In this document: in pieces, positions 1 through 8,757 of the stretch
Position numbering within the stretch: position 1 is the stretch's first letter
How the letters are laid out: every line of letters begins with the position of its first letter
Source: Cyanobium sp. PCC 7001
GTDB taxonomy: Bacteria; Cyanobacteriota; Cyanobacteriia; PCC-6307; Cyanobiaceae
Length of the DNA stretch: 64,000 bases
Assembly (NCBI RefSeq): GCF_000155635.1
Contig: NZ_DS990556.1
Coordinates: 985,051 to 1,049,050 of the forward strand
Direction: 5' to 3'
Made by a program: the position numbers and the translations under genes
Notes under the pieces: generated by a model
Database searches by the model: none
The model's input: only the letters and a program-made list of their open reading frames with translations
What the model was told of the DNA's origin: nothing

Positions 1-1075
1 AACTGAAGGAATCGTCGATCAGCCGCACCTCGCCACCCTGCACCGCCAGATGCTCCAGGGCGCAGTGGCGGGGCAGGGGCTGCAGGGCCGAGAACGCCGC
101 GAGGCATCGGTTGGGATCCTGCCCCAAGGCCACCACACCGGCGAGCATCGCCAGGCTGTTGCGCACATCATGCCGGCCGGGCAGGGGCAGGGTGTAGGTG
201 AGGCTCTGGTCGAGGCAGCGGGCCCGCACCTGCCAGCCACTGCGCTGGCGGGAGCAATCCTGCAGCGCCACATCCGCCAGGGGGCTGCACCCGAAGGTGA
301 GCACCCGGGCGGCGCCATAGGAGCGGGCCGCCGCATGCATGCGCGCGAAGTAGGGGGAATCGCGATTGAGCACGGCCGTGCCCTCGGGCTTCAGCCCACG
401 GAAGAGCAGCGACTTCTGATCCGCGATGGCTTCCAGGGTGGGGTAGCAATCGGTGTGGTCATACTGAATCTCCGTGATCACGGCCACATCGGGAGCGGCG
501 ATCAGGGCCTTGGGCAGGGTGTAGCGGGGCAGATCCGAACTGAACTCCAGCACCGAGAATTCCGTGTCTTTGGGTGTATCGGCCAGGGTCAGCGTCACAC
601 CGTGATAGTGGTTGAAATTGCGCTGGCTTTCGTGGGTCCTGCCGCACCGGGCCAGCAGGATGGCCAGCCCCCGTTTCGTGGTGGATTTGCCAACGGTGCC
701 GGTGACGCATACCAGCGGGTGCGAAGCCAGAGCACGGGCCGCCTGGCCCAGCTGGGCCAGGGCCAGGGAGGTGTCCGGGGCGAGATAGACGCTCAGGCCC
801 TCCGGCACCTCGGCTGGAATGGCATCGAGAACCACCGCCCGGGCGCCGCGCTGCTTCACACGCTGCAGCGATTCCCGATCCTTGTCATAGCCCCGCCCCC
901 AGGAGAGCGCTGAAGGCTGCACATAGAGATGGCCGGGCTGGATGTCGCCCGGCAGGTAGGACACACCGGTGTAGCTCTGCCGCTGCTGGGGCCGCAGCCA
1001 CCAGCCACCACTGACCGACGGCGTGTCGAGCAGGCTGGAGTCGAACAGGAGCTCGCGACGCTCAGGCTGGCCCAT
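1..1075 (-). CDS. Mur ligase-family protein, N-terminal part (cut by window edge)
   Basis: About 358 residues are visible and the frame is still open at the left edge. The ATP-binding P-loop of Mur ligases is clear (VTGTVGKSTTKRG near residue 120). It is followed by a typical middle domain with RNFNHYHGVTLTLAD, VAVITEIQYDHTD and GTAVLNRDSPYF, and the substrate-domain linker LPLPGRHDVRNSLAMLAGV. The family makes ATP-dependent amide bonds between a carboxylate and an amino acid (MurC-F, CapB and cyanophycin-type ligases). The substrate cannot be told from sequence. The TGTVGKSTT loop differs from the common GTNGKTTT of MurE. It is the last visible gene of an operon with two unknown proteins and has no cell-wall gene neighbours, so a specialised peptide ligase is as likely as a peptidoglycan enzyme. 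The start is ATG, 17 bases after the preceding stop. Confidence 0.75.
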   Translation of the reverse strand, partial: MGQPERRELLFDSSLLDTPSVSGGWWLRPQQRQSYTGVSYLPGDIQPGHLYVQPSALSWGRGYDKDRESLQRVKQRGARAVVLDAIPAEVPEGLSVYLAPDTSLALAQLGQAARALASHPLVCVTGTVGKSTTKRGLAILLARCGRTHESQRNFNHYHGVTLTLADTPKDTEFSVLEFSSDLPRYTLPKALIAAPDVAVITEIQYDHTDCYPTLEAIADQKSLLFRGLKPEGTAVLNRDSPYFARMHAAARSYGAARVLTFGCSPLADVALQDCSRQRSGWQVRARCLDQSLTYTLPLPGRHDVRNSLAMLAGVVALGQDPNRCLAAFSALQPLPRHCALEHLAVQGGEVRLIDDSFS

Positions 1076-1091
1076 CACACCCCCGCTCCGG

Positions 1092-2369
1092 TCATGCCGC
1101 TGCCTCCCACCAGGCGCTCTGCCAGGCCAGCAGGCCGATCAGCAGGGGAAGCTGGCTGGCCAGCCGCACCCGGGGCATGGGCTCAAGGAGCCCGCTCCCC
1201 ATCGCCAGTGAGCCGCCCAGCACCACCTGGGGCTGCTCACTCTCCAGCGCCTGTTCGGGCCCGCACTGGCGCGCCAGCAAGGCAGCCAGCACCCGCTCGC
1301 CCAGCTTCCGATCCGGCGGCGGCCCGCCCGGCCCATCCAGCTGCGCCGCCACACTGCTGAACAGCGCCAGGCGCAGGGCTGAACCCAGGGTCAGGGGAGT
1401 CTGCGGTGGCGGCCTGAGCGAGGAGGGCACCAGCCCCGCGGCATGGGTGCGCACCAGGCCGTGCACCTGCTCGCCCTCCTCGCCCTGCAGAGCCATGGCC
1501 TGCTGCAGGGCCGCCAGACACCAGGTGCGGGCAGCCACGCGTGGCGCCCCATCCCCCGCCAGCTGCGTCACCAGGCTGCTCAAGGAAGCCAGCCAGCCGG
1601 CCGGAGCGGCTCCGTGGCGGGCCAGCCCCACCAGGGCACAGAGGGCCTGGGCCCGGGGACCCGGGGGCAGCGCGGGCAGACGGTGGCCGATCCTGCGCCC
1701 CAGCGTCTCGGCCAGGTTGGCGTGGATTCCCAGCTCCACCAGCGCCAGCAGCAGGGGCAGGGAGGGCAACACGGCTGGACTGCCATGGGCCTGGAGTGCC
1801 GGCAGCAGCGAGCGCGTGACCGCCAGCACCGCCAGCTCCATGGCTGGGGAGGGCATGGCCCGTTGCAGCAGCAGCAGACTCCACAGCACGCGGGCGCGGC
1901 CGCAGACGCCAAGGCTGGTGCCGGCCGGCACGGCGGCAGGCAGTGATCCATCGATGCCGACCAGACGGAGCAGGAAGGCCTGCAGGGCCGCCAGGGCTTC
2001 GGCGGCGGCGGAGCCGGAGCCGAGGCTGGTGCGATCCAGCCAGAGCCTGTGGGCCGGATCCCCCAGCACCGGGGCACGCCACTGCAGCGGCAGGGCCGGA
2101 TCGAGGTCCAGCTGCTGCAGCAGCTGCCGGTGCAGGGGATCCCTCCACGTGGCAACCGCGGCGCCGGGCTGATCCGGAGGCACCACCCGCAGCCGCAGCC
2201 ACACCGGCTGACACGACGGCCTCGGCAGCGGTGCGAGAGCCGCCACCAGCGGGGGCACCAGATCCGCGCTCGACCTCCCGTCCTCCAGGGCGAGGGCCAA
2301 CCGGCTCCGGCTCGGCCCGTGGCGTCCATCCGAGAGGGTGAGGGAGAGATCCCAGCACGCGGCTGTCAT
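1092..2369 (-). CDS. hypothetical protein, Ala/Leu-rich, middle gene of Mur-ligase operon
   Basis: A 425-residue protein with no family I recognise. It begins MTAACWDLSLTLSDGRHGPS and is dominated by Leu/Ala-rich helical stretches (LVPPLVAALAPLP, VLWSLLLLQRAM, LPLLLALVELGIHANLAETL). No signal peptide or clean membrane helix is evident, and the pattern suggests a soluble helical solenoid or toroid. The ATG overlaps the stop of the upstream 812-aa gene (ATGA), and the Mur-ligase gene follows after 17 bases, so the three genes are almost certainly one transcription unit with translational coupling. A longer reading frame upstream exists but runs inside the 812-aa gene, so the coupled ATG was chosen. 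Function unknown; a partner of the Mur-like ligase is inferred only from position. Confidence 0.6.
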   Translation of the reverse strand: MTAACWDLSLTLSDGRHGPSRSRLALALEDGRSSADLVPPLVAALAPLPRPSCQPVWLRLRVVPPDQPGAAVATWRDPLHRQLLQQLDLDPALPLQWRAPVLGDPAHRLWLDRTSLGSGSAAAEALAALQAFLLRLVGIDGSLPAAVPAGTSLGVCGRARVLWSLLLLQRAMPSPAMELAVLAVTRSLLPALQAHGSPAVLPSLPLLLALVELGIHANLAETLGRRIGHRLPALPPGPRAQALCALVGLARHGAAPAGWLASLSSLVTQLAGDGAPRVAARTWCLAALQQAMALQGEEGEQVHGLVRTHAAGLVPSSLRPPPQTPLTLGSALRLALFSSVAAQLDGPGGPPPDRKLGERVLAALLARQCGPEQALESEQPQVVLGGSLAMGSGLLEPMPRVRLASQLPLLIGLLAWQSAWWEAAA

Positions 2370-4804
2370 GGGGCCAGGCCCTCCAGATGGCGCTCGGCCA
2401 GCATCAGGGCATGCATCTGGTGCTGGGTGGTGTCGATGCGCAGCAGGGTTTCGTCCGGCTCTCCCAGCACGCCCCCGATCGCCAGGGGATTGCGGGGCAG
2501 CACGGCCTGGAGCTGGGACAGCTGCAGGGACCCCCCCACCTGCCAGCGGCACAGCTTCAGCAGGCCGGCCTCGATCGACTCCCGCAACCGGTCAGCCGTG
2601 GGCCCGGCATCGCTCAACCGGGCGAGACGGTAGGCCGACACCAACCCCTCGAAGGCATAGCCGGTGTTGCGGCGCCGCCCGAGCACCCGGTGCACCGTGA
2701 GGATCCAGTCGGCCATGGCCAGGGTGCGCTGCCGCCAGCGGTCCTCCCCCGGATCGAGCAGGTAGAGCTCGGTGAAGGCCATCGAACCCCACTGGTAGAA
2801 GCCCTTGCAGAGATCGCTGAGTTCGCGGGCCTGAAGGGCCTGCTCGGCATAGGCCTCGAACATGGCGTCGCCGGCGCTGCGGGCCAGAACGGTGTAGGTG
2901 GAGAGGCCCAGGAGGCGACTGGCACGGCTCAGCAGCAGCAGGCTCTCGCCGTCGAAATAGGGACTGGGATCGCGGAAGGGCTCACCGCTGTCCAGGCGGT
3001 AGCGGGCATGGAAGCGGTCCCGCTCGCTGCGGCAGCTGAGCAGAAAGGCCAGCAGCTCCTCCAGCAAGGCCTGGTGCTGGGCCGGATCGGGGCAGTCGGG
3101 CTGGGCCAGCATCTCGACCAGGGCAAGCCCGTAGAGGGCGGTGGTGCCGAGGAATCCCGAGCTGGCATCGGGCGGAATGACCCGACGCTGACCGCGCTCC
3201 AGCACACTGTGGCGGAGCACGAACTCGAACGCCCGCTTAAGGGCCTTCCAGATCGCTTTCCGCTCGGGCTGATCGAGCCGAGACCGGTGCAGGTAAAGAG
3301 CCAGCCCCCACACCCCGCCGGCCTCGCGCACCTGGTGTCGGCCCTGCGGCAGTGGGGCCGGCCGGAGCGGCACCTCGTAGGCCATGCCCCCGTCGTCCTG
3401 CTGGCAGGCCAGCAGGAAGCGCAGCCCGAGGGCCAGGGATTCATGGCAGAGGGAGGCGGACAGCAGTCCCGCTCCGTTCGGGTCAGTTCCAATAGGGTCA
3501 GCGCCGATTGGGCCAGCCACTGCCACACCCACGGCCGCAGCGGGGAGTGGCGTGGCGGCCGGCGCGGTCGCCTGGGGTGGAGCAGCACGACGGGGGCGGG
3601 CCTCCATCTCTCCCAGAAACGCGGACAGGGCGTGCTGCACATCGTCGATGCGCACCTCCGCCGGGGAAGGCTGCCGCATCCCCGGGATGGCGCCGGTCCA
3701 GAGGCCAGAGCGCAGTTGGCAGCGCATGAGATAGTCCACCCCCCGTTCGCAGGCCTCGGCGATCGCGAGCGCCATCGGCAGGTCGTCCTGGAACAGGTGC
3801 CGCACGGCCAGGAGGCCCTCCAGACAGGTGGCGGTGGTGGCCGTGCCGCCACTGCTGGAGAAGGCCCCGTGCAGGCGGGGATCGCTGTAACCGAGCTGCT
3901 GGCGCGACAGCATGGCTTCAGCCACCTGGCGGGCATGGTGCAGCAGCAGAGCAGAACGGGCCTGGTCGGCACGGGGATCCTTCAGCCAGGCCCCGGTGGC
4001 GATCAGCGCCCAGTGATCGAGCGGCACCTGTGCAGGCTGTAGGGCCTGGCGCGTGATGGCCAGGTGTTCGAGGGCCAGACCCGCGGCGGCGTACCACTGA
4101 TCCGTGGCCGGCTCTCTGCCGGCTGGCGCCAGAGCCCCCAGCCGGCAGAGAGCCAGGGCAGCCTCACCCGGATAGAAGAGGGACACCCAGTCGGTCTGGG
4201 GCCCGCCTTCCGATGGCACCCACTTGCTCACGAAGGAGCCATCGGAGCGCTGCATCGCCAGAATCCCCGCTCCCAGCCGCGGCAGAACCGAGGGATCGAC
4301 GGCAGCTTCATCGAAAACTGAGAGATCGGCGAGAGCCAGGAGAGTGAGGCCCACACCACCGAGCTTCACCTGCTCGACCCGAACGCCATCATTCTTCCCA
4401 GGCACACTCCAGGCCACAAGGGTATCGGGATGGCCCGGCAAAGGCCTCAGAAACGACTGAAGAAAACGCCCGCAGAGCCGCAGTCTGGCGACGAGAGCTG
4501 GATGGGTGAGACCGGTGAATCGATCAAGGTCTTCACCCAGCTGCGTAGAGGCCTGACAGAGGGAATACAAACTTCCCGCATGACGCAGAAGATTATAGCT
4601 TGGCGTCGTATTTTCAGGCTGAGAAGGATCGATGCGATAGAGAAATCGACCTGATGGCAGGATCTGCCGGACGAGATAACAGGCAGCAAGAATGGCGGCG
4701 ACCTCAAGGTCGCCGCCGTGGTGAGGCTGTCCGTTCAGATCACCCGAAGCAGGGTGACAAGGAACAGATTCCTGGACTGCACCAGGTTGATCTGCAGGTT
4801 TCAA
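2366..4804 (-). CDS. two-lobed alpha/alpha-toroid-like protein of unknown function
   Basis: An 812-residue protein that heads the operon with the Mur-ligase-like gene. It has two similar helical lobes separated by an Ala/Pro-rich linker (about residues 400-450, containing GPIGADPIGTDPNGAG). Motifs recall the (alpha/alpha) barrels of epimerase, terpenoid-cyclase and glycoside-processing proteins: PSYNLLRHAGSLYSLC near the N-terminus, FSSSGGTATTATCLEGLLAV, FYQWGSMAFTELYLLDPGE, and a terminal RIDTTQHQMHALMLAERHL. No catalytic residues can be assigned. No ATG exists near the N-terminus. The chosen TTG start has an AGAGG ribosome-binding sequence about 6 bases upstream, and it lies 56 bases after the Asp-repeat exoprotein gene on the same strand. 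The role is unknown; action on a peptide or saccharide substrate shared with the ligase is inference. Confidence 0.6.
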   Translation of the reverse strand: MKPADQPGAVQESVPCHPASGDLNGQPHHGGDLEVAAILAACYLVRQILPSGRFLYRIDPSQPENTTPSYNLLRHAGSLYSLCQASTQLGEDLDRFTGLTHPALVARLRLCGRFLQSFLRPLPGHPDTLVAWSVPGKNDGVRVEQVKLGGVGLTLLALADLSVFDEAAVDPSVLPRLGAGILAMQRSDGSFVSKWVPSEGGPQTDWVSLFYPGEAALALCRLGALAPAGREPATDQWYAAAGLALEHLAITRQALQPAQVPLDHWALIATGAWLKDPRADQARSALLLHHARQVAEAMLSRQQLGYSDPRLHGAFSSSGGTATTATCLEGLLAVRHLFQDDLPMALAIAEACERGVDYLMRCQLRSGLWTGAIPGMRQPSPAEVRIDDVQHALSAFLGEMEARPRRAAPPQATAPAATPLPAAAVGVAVAGPIGADPIGTDPNGAGLLSASLCHESLALGLRFLLACQQDDGGMAYEVPLRPAPLPQGRHQVREAGGVWGLALYLHRSRLDQPERKAIWKALKRAFEFVLRHSVLERGQRRVIPPDASSGFLGTTALYGLALVEMLAQPDCPDPAQHQALLEELLAFLLSCRSERDRFHARYRLDSGEPFRDPSPYFDGESLLLLSRASRLLGLSTYTVLARSAGDAMFEAYAEQALQARELSDLCKGFYQWGSMAFTELYLLDPGEDRWRQRTLAMADWILTVHRVLGRRRNTGYAFEGLVSAYRLARLSDAGPTADRLRESIEAGLLKLCRWQVGGSLQLSQLQAVLPRNPLAIGGVLGEPDETLLRIDTTQHQMHALMLAERHLEGLAP

Positions 4805-4860
4805 ACCACCCTCTTCCGTGACCGGAAACTCCAGGCATGATGCCTTGGATCAGGGGGGGA

Positions 4861-7800
4861 TCAACCCCCCGGATCAACATAGGAGTCGTACTCATCGGCT
4901 GAGGGCTGCACGACGGAGACATCGTCCACCGGCGCCAGCAGATCCTGCTCAGACAACTGGTCTGTCAGATCAGAATCGTCGGCCGTGCCGGAGTCATCGC
5001 CCACTCCGATCACACTCTCACTGCTCAGGGCAGGATCAAGCTCCAGGTGGGAACCTGGATCGTCATCCGTGGAATCCTGAACATCGAGGGCGAGCTCAGC
5101 CAGTGACTCATCCGAAACAGGATGTTCCTCGATGAACTGGTTAACCAGATCATCAACACTGGCCGTGGAGACGTCAGCAGGATCGGGCTGCTGATCAGCG
5201 CTGGAGGAAGCGGGATCGGCCTCTGGGTGGAGATAGGCATCAACTAGGTCAGCCACTGAGGCATCCTCTTCGGCTGCTGGCTCGCCCTGCGGCGCCGCGG
5301 GAGGCTGGTCAAGCGAGGCCGCCTCCTGTTGCTCAGGGGCTTCCTGCGACTGGGCGGCTGGTTCGTCAGCCGTCTGCTGGGGATCAACCGCAAACTCAGC
5401 ATCCGCCAGCAGGCCCTGAGACCCATCGGTGTAGTCCACCGCAGCCTCCCCGTGGACCAGGACATCACCGTCCGCTTGAACGGAGGGCTCGGACTCTGGG
5501 ACGTAAGTGAGGTCCAGAGCCTCGATTCCACGGTCAGCCAGGGAAGCCAGCTCGCCAGGATCCGTAATGGCGTTGGAGTTGAGATCCTGCCAGACGCCAA
5601 GAGCATCAAACAGATCATCCTGACTGTTCAGGGCTCCGTCGGAGTTGCTGTCGAAGTAATTCGACAGCGCCTCAAGGTCGGTCTGAGCCGTGGGATCCCA
5701 AAGCGTAAAGACAAGCTCCTTGCCTTCAGTGATCAAACCATCCTGGTTGTAATCGAAGACAAGCAGGCCATCGTTGGAGTCAACCCAGGCCGTGGCGACG
5801 TTGCCATCGCCGTAGTCGAAGGCAACTCCCGCATCCCGTGAGAGGAAGCTCAGGCTGCCATCGTGATCCAGGTCGATGGCGATGGGAGCCACACTGGACT
5901 CGGCGGCAAACTTGCCTCCGCGTGATCCATGTCCTTCCTCTGCATTTTCTGCGTTGTTATGAGGACCGGAGTGACCTGGGGCATCTTGATCCCCATTGCC
6001 GAACCCGTTGTTCTCCTTCGCATCAGAGTCGGATTCAGACTCATCGAAGGGAGGTTTGAAGTCGTCGTCGTCGCCTGAGGCGTCGTCGTCGTCATCATCC
6101 CCGGACGCATCGTCATCGTCGTCGCCGTCATCCGACGCATCGTCGTCATCATCCGACGCGTCATCGTCGTCATCATCCGACGCGTCATCGTCGTCATCCG
6201 AGGCATCGTCGTCGTCGTCGCCTGAGGCGTCGTCGTCGTCATCATCCCCGGACGCATCGTCATCGTCGTCATCATCCGACGCGTCATCGTCGTCATCCGA
6301 GGCATCGTCGTCGTCGTCGCCTGAGGCGTCGTCGTCGTCATCATCCCCGGACGCATCGTCATCATCGTCGCCGTCATCCGACGCATCGTCGTCATCATCC
6401 GACGCGTCATCGTCGTCATCCGAGGCATCGTCGTCGTCGTCGCCTGAGGCGTCGTCGTCGTCATCATCCCCGGACGCATCGTCATCGTCGTCGCCGTCAT
6501 CCGACGCATCATCGTCGTCATCCGAGGCGTCATCGTCGTCGTCGTCGCCTGAGGCGTCGTCGTCGTCGTCATCACCGGACGCGTCGTCATCGTCGTCGCC
6601 GTCATCCGACGCATCATCGTCGTCATCCGAGGCGTCATCGTCGTCGTCGCCTGAGGCGTCGTCGTCGTCGTCATCCCCGGACGCGTCGTCATCGTCGTCC
6701 GACGCATCGTCGTCGTCATCCGAGGCGTCATCGTCGTCGTCGCCTGAGGCGTCGTCGTCGTCATCCCCGGACGCGTCGTCATCGTCGTCGTCGTCATCCG
6801 ACGCATCGTCGTCATCATCCGACGCATCATCGTCGTCATCCGAGGCGTCATCGTCGTCGTCGCCCGAGGCGTCGTCGTCGTCATCCCCGGACGCGTCGTC
6901 ATCGTCGTCGTCGTCATCCGACGCATCGTCGTCATCATCCGACGCGTCATCGTCGTCATCCGAGGCGTCATCGTCGTCGTCGCCTGAGGCGTCGTCGTCG
7001 TCATCCCCGGACGCGTCGTCATCGTCGTCGTCGTCATCCGACGCATCGTCGTCATCATCCGACGCGTCATCGTCGTCATCCGAGGCATCGTCGTCGTCGT
7101 CGCCTGAGGCGTCGTCGTCGTCATCCCCGGACGCGTCGTCATCGTCGTCGTCGTCATCCGACGCATCGTCGTCATCATCCGACGCGTCATCGTCGTCATC
7201 CGAGGCGTCATCGTCGTCGTCGCCTGAGGCGTCGTCGTCGTCATCCCCGGACGCGTCGTCATCGTCGTCGTCGTCATCCGACGCATCGTCGTCATCATCC
7301 GACGCGTCATCGTCGTCATCCGAGGCATCGTCGTCGTCGTCGCCTGAGGCGTCGTCGTCGTCATCCCCGGACGCGTCGTCATCGTCGTCGTCGTCATCCG
7401 ACGCATCGTCGTCATCATCCGACGCGTCATCGTCGTCATCCGAGGCGTCATCGTCGTCGTCGCCTGAGGCGTCGTCGTCGTCATCCCCGGACGCGTCGTC
7501 ATCGTCGTCGTCGTCATCCGACGCATCGTCGTCATCATCCGACGCGTCATCGTCGTCATCCGAGGCATCGTCGTCGTCATCGTCCGACGCATCGTCGTCG
7601 TCGTCGTCATCGTCCGACGCGTCGTCGTCATCGTCGTCCGGCGGGACGTCGTCGTCGTCGTCGTCGGGGGGCACGTCGTCGTCGTCATCCCCAGGCGGGA
7701 CGTCGTCGTCGTCATCGCCGGGAGGGATGTCATCGTCGTCATCCCCAGGCGGGATGTCGTCGTCGTCATCGCCGGGAGGAATGTCGTCGTCGTCATCCCC

Positions 7801-8367
7801 AGGCGGGATCTCTTCCTCAGGGGTGGGAGGCGAAGAAGGAGTTGGGGGAGCTGCAGGGGCCGGCGGGGTGCCCGGGCCAGGACCTGGCTCAGGGCTGTCG
7901 TCATCAGCCTCAGGGGGCTGAGGACCAGGCTGCTCAGGTTCTCCAGGTCCGGCCGCTGCCGCAGAAAGATCGGGTGCATCGAACGGAGGCGGGGCCCCGA
8001 TCACGCTGGCGGGGACAGAAGAAGGACTCTGTGGGGGTTGCGACGCCGGGTTCACTCCCGGAACACCACCACTGCCACCGGCCGCATCAAAACTCGGTTC
8101 TTCCGGCTGGGGTGACGGCGTCGTGGGCCTCAGCGCCCCGACATCATTGGGGTTGACTTCCTCCGGGGTGGTGTTGTCGACCGCATCGCGAAAGCCAGTG
8201 GCACCGCCGGGGTTGTCACCGGAGGCAGGCGAGCGGTAGTCGCGGCGGTCGGTGATATTCCCTGTCGCACGGTTCTCATCCTCCATGGCCTGGGCTTCCT
8301 GCCCGGTTACGGCGCTGGAGGCAAGGGATTCATCGCTGGGGGGCCCCGGGATAAAGGAACTAGTCAT
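4861..8367 (-). CDS. giant Asp-repeat calcium-binding exoprotein, likely type I secretion substrate
   Basis: A 1168-residue, extremely acidic protein. Segments in order are: a Ser/Pro/Glu-rich N-terminus without a Sec signal; PPG(D)5-type repeats; about 500 residues of ASDDDDD/ASGDDDDD tandem repeats; then a C-terminal domain with loops DLDHDGSLSFLS, DYNQDGLITEGKEL and DSNSDGALNSQDDLF, the EF-hand-like calcium module seen near the C-terminus of many RTX adhesins; and an acidic tail ending YDSYVDPGG. The start is ATG with GAGG about 9 bases upstream; a TTG two codons earlier was rejected. The gene lies directly downstream of the HlyD and ABC genes of a type I system, which supports secretion by that system. 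A polyanionic calcium-binding surface layer, adhesin or mineral-interacting protein is plausible but not demonstrated. Confidence 0.8.
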   Translation of the reverse strand: MTSSFIPGPPSDESLASSAVTGQEAQAMEDENRATGNITDRRDYRSPASGDNPGGATGFRDAVDNTTPEEVNPNDVGALRPTTPSPQPEEPSFDAAGGSGGVPGVNPASQPPQSPSSVPASVIGAPPPFDAPDLSAAAAGPGEPEQPGPQPPEADDDSPEPGPGPGTPPAPAAPPTPSSPPTPEEEIPPGDDDDDIPPGDDDDDIPPGDDDDDIPPGDDDDDVPPGDDDDDVPPDDDDDDVPPDDDDDDASDDDDDDDDASDDDDDDASDDDDDASDDDDDASDDDDDDDDASGDDDDDASGDDDDDASDDDDDASDDDDDASDDDDDDDDASGDDDDDASGDDDDDASDDDDDASDDDDDASDDDDDDDDASGDDDDDASGDDDDDASDDDDDASDDDDDASDDDDDDDDASGDDDDDASGDDDDDASDDDDDASDDDDDASDDDDDDDDASGDDDDDASGDDDDDASDDDDDASDDDDDASDDDDDDDDASGDDDDDASGDDDDDASDDDDDASDDDDDASDDDDDDDDASGDDDDDASGDDDDDASDDDDDASDDDDDASGDDDDDDASGDDDDDASDDDDDASDDGDDDDDASGDDDDDDASGDDDDDDASDDDDDASDDGDDDDDASGDDDDDDASGDDDDDASDDDDDASDDDDDASDDGDDDDDASGDDDDDDASGDDDDDASDDDDDASDDDDDDDASGDDDDDDASGDDDDDASDDDDDASDDDDDDASDDDDDASDDGDDDDDASGDDDDDDASGDDDDFKPPFDESESDSDAKENNGFGNGDQDAPGHSGPHNNAENAEEGHGSRGGKFAAESSVAPIAIDLDHDGSLSFLSRDAGVAFDYGDGNVATAWVDSNDGLLVFDYNQDGLITEGKELVFTLWDPTAQTDLEALSNYFDSNSDGALNSQDDLFDALGVWQDLNSNAITDPGELASLADRGIEALDLTYVPESEPSVQADGDVLVHGEAAVDYTDGSQGLLADAEFAVDPQQTADEPAAQSQEAPEQQEAASLDQPPAAPQGEPAAEEDASVADLVDAYLHPEADPASSSADQQPDPADVSTASVDDLVNQFIEEHPVSDESLAELALDVQDSTDDDPGSHLELDPALSSESVIGVGDDSGTADDSDLTDQLSEQDLLAPVDDVSVVQPSADEYDSYVDPGG
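6841..7560 (-). repeat. 120-bp coding tandem repeat with 240-bp higher-order period
   Basis: Six consecutive 120-bp units encode the 40-residue block ASD5-ASD5-ASD8-ASGD5-ASGD5. Neighbouring units differ at a marker just after the unit boundary (plus strand gaggcgtca versus gaggcatcg). The markers at 6961, 7081, 7201, 7321, 7441 and 7561 alternate, giving near-identical 240-bp doublets starting at 6961, 7201 and 7441. Less regular copies extend through 6060-6840. This pattern points to recent expansion by unequal recombination or slippage of a two-unit block. Confidence 0.9.
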
Positions 8368-8757
8368 GGCCAACCCTCATAGAGCTCCACAGACACCCTA
8401 TGAAGCAATCGCCCCCTGGGCCTTGCACGCACGCTCAGGAACCGGTACAAAGCCTGAAAATCGGCCGGTCATGGGGCCCTGGTGGCCCAGACCACAGCTC
8501 CAGCCTGCTTTTCCCAAATCTGAGATCCGCCTGAGAGTTTCTCAGAGGGGACATTTCGTTGCACGGCCGGCGCTGCTGGCGTGGCTGAAGCGCTGCAGCG
8601 GACTGTCTTCGATCCAGGCCTGCCGGCCTTGGATCCCGCTTTGTCAGCCAAAGCTTGGCCGAACACAGGATTGGTCGACCAAAAGGGACAACACCCCCAG
8701 GAGGGGCCTCCAGGTCCCCGCCTGTGAAAGGGCAGAGACCGGCCTTCGGATCAGCGC
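8368..8757. other. intergenic region between hlyD-like and exoprotein genes
   Basis: About 390 bases without a convincing gene. It holds an imperfect hairpin at 8611-8635 (GATCCAGGCC, loop, GGCCTTGGATC) with no T-run, so at best a weak terminator or RNA-processing site for the transporter transcript. The exoprotein ribosome-binding site (GAGG) is at its left end. The region could carry a separate exoprotein promoter, but I see no clear -10/-35 pair. Confidence 0.5.

Noticed and set aside
6060-7800. Regular repeats considered as a CRISPR array or satellite
   Set aside because: Units are contiguous without unique spacers and keep a codon frame throughout. They are coding tandem repeats.
5996-7921. 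Long plus-strand frame encoding a Ser-rich (DASSSSSEASSSSS) protein, and a minus-strand Thr/Met-rich frame at 5850-7979
   Set aside because: Both are side effects of the GAY-codon tandem repeat of the Asp-rich gene read in other frames. Only the minus-strand Asp frame continues into recognisable N- and C-terminal domains.
8611-8635. Hairpin as a rho-independent terminator between hlyD and the exoprotein gene
   Set aside because: No T-run on either strand and one bulge in the stem; kept only as a note in the intergenic entry.
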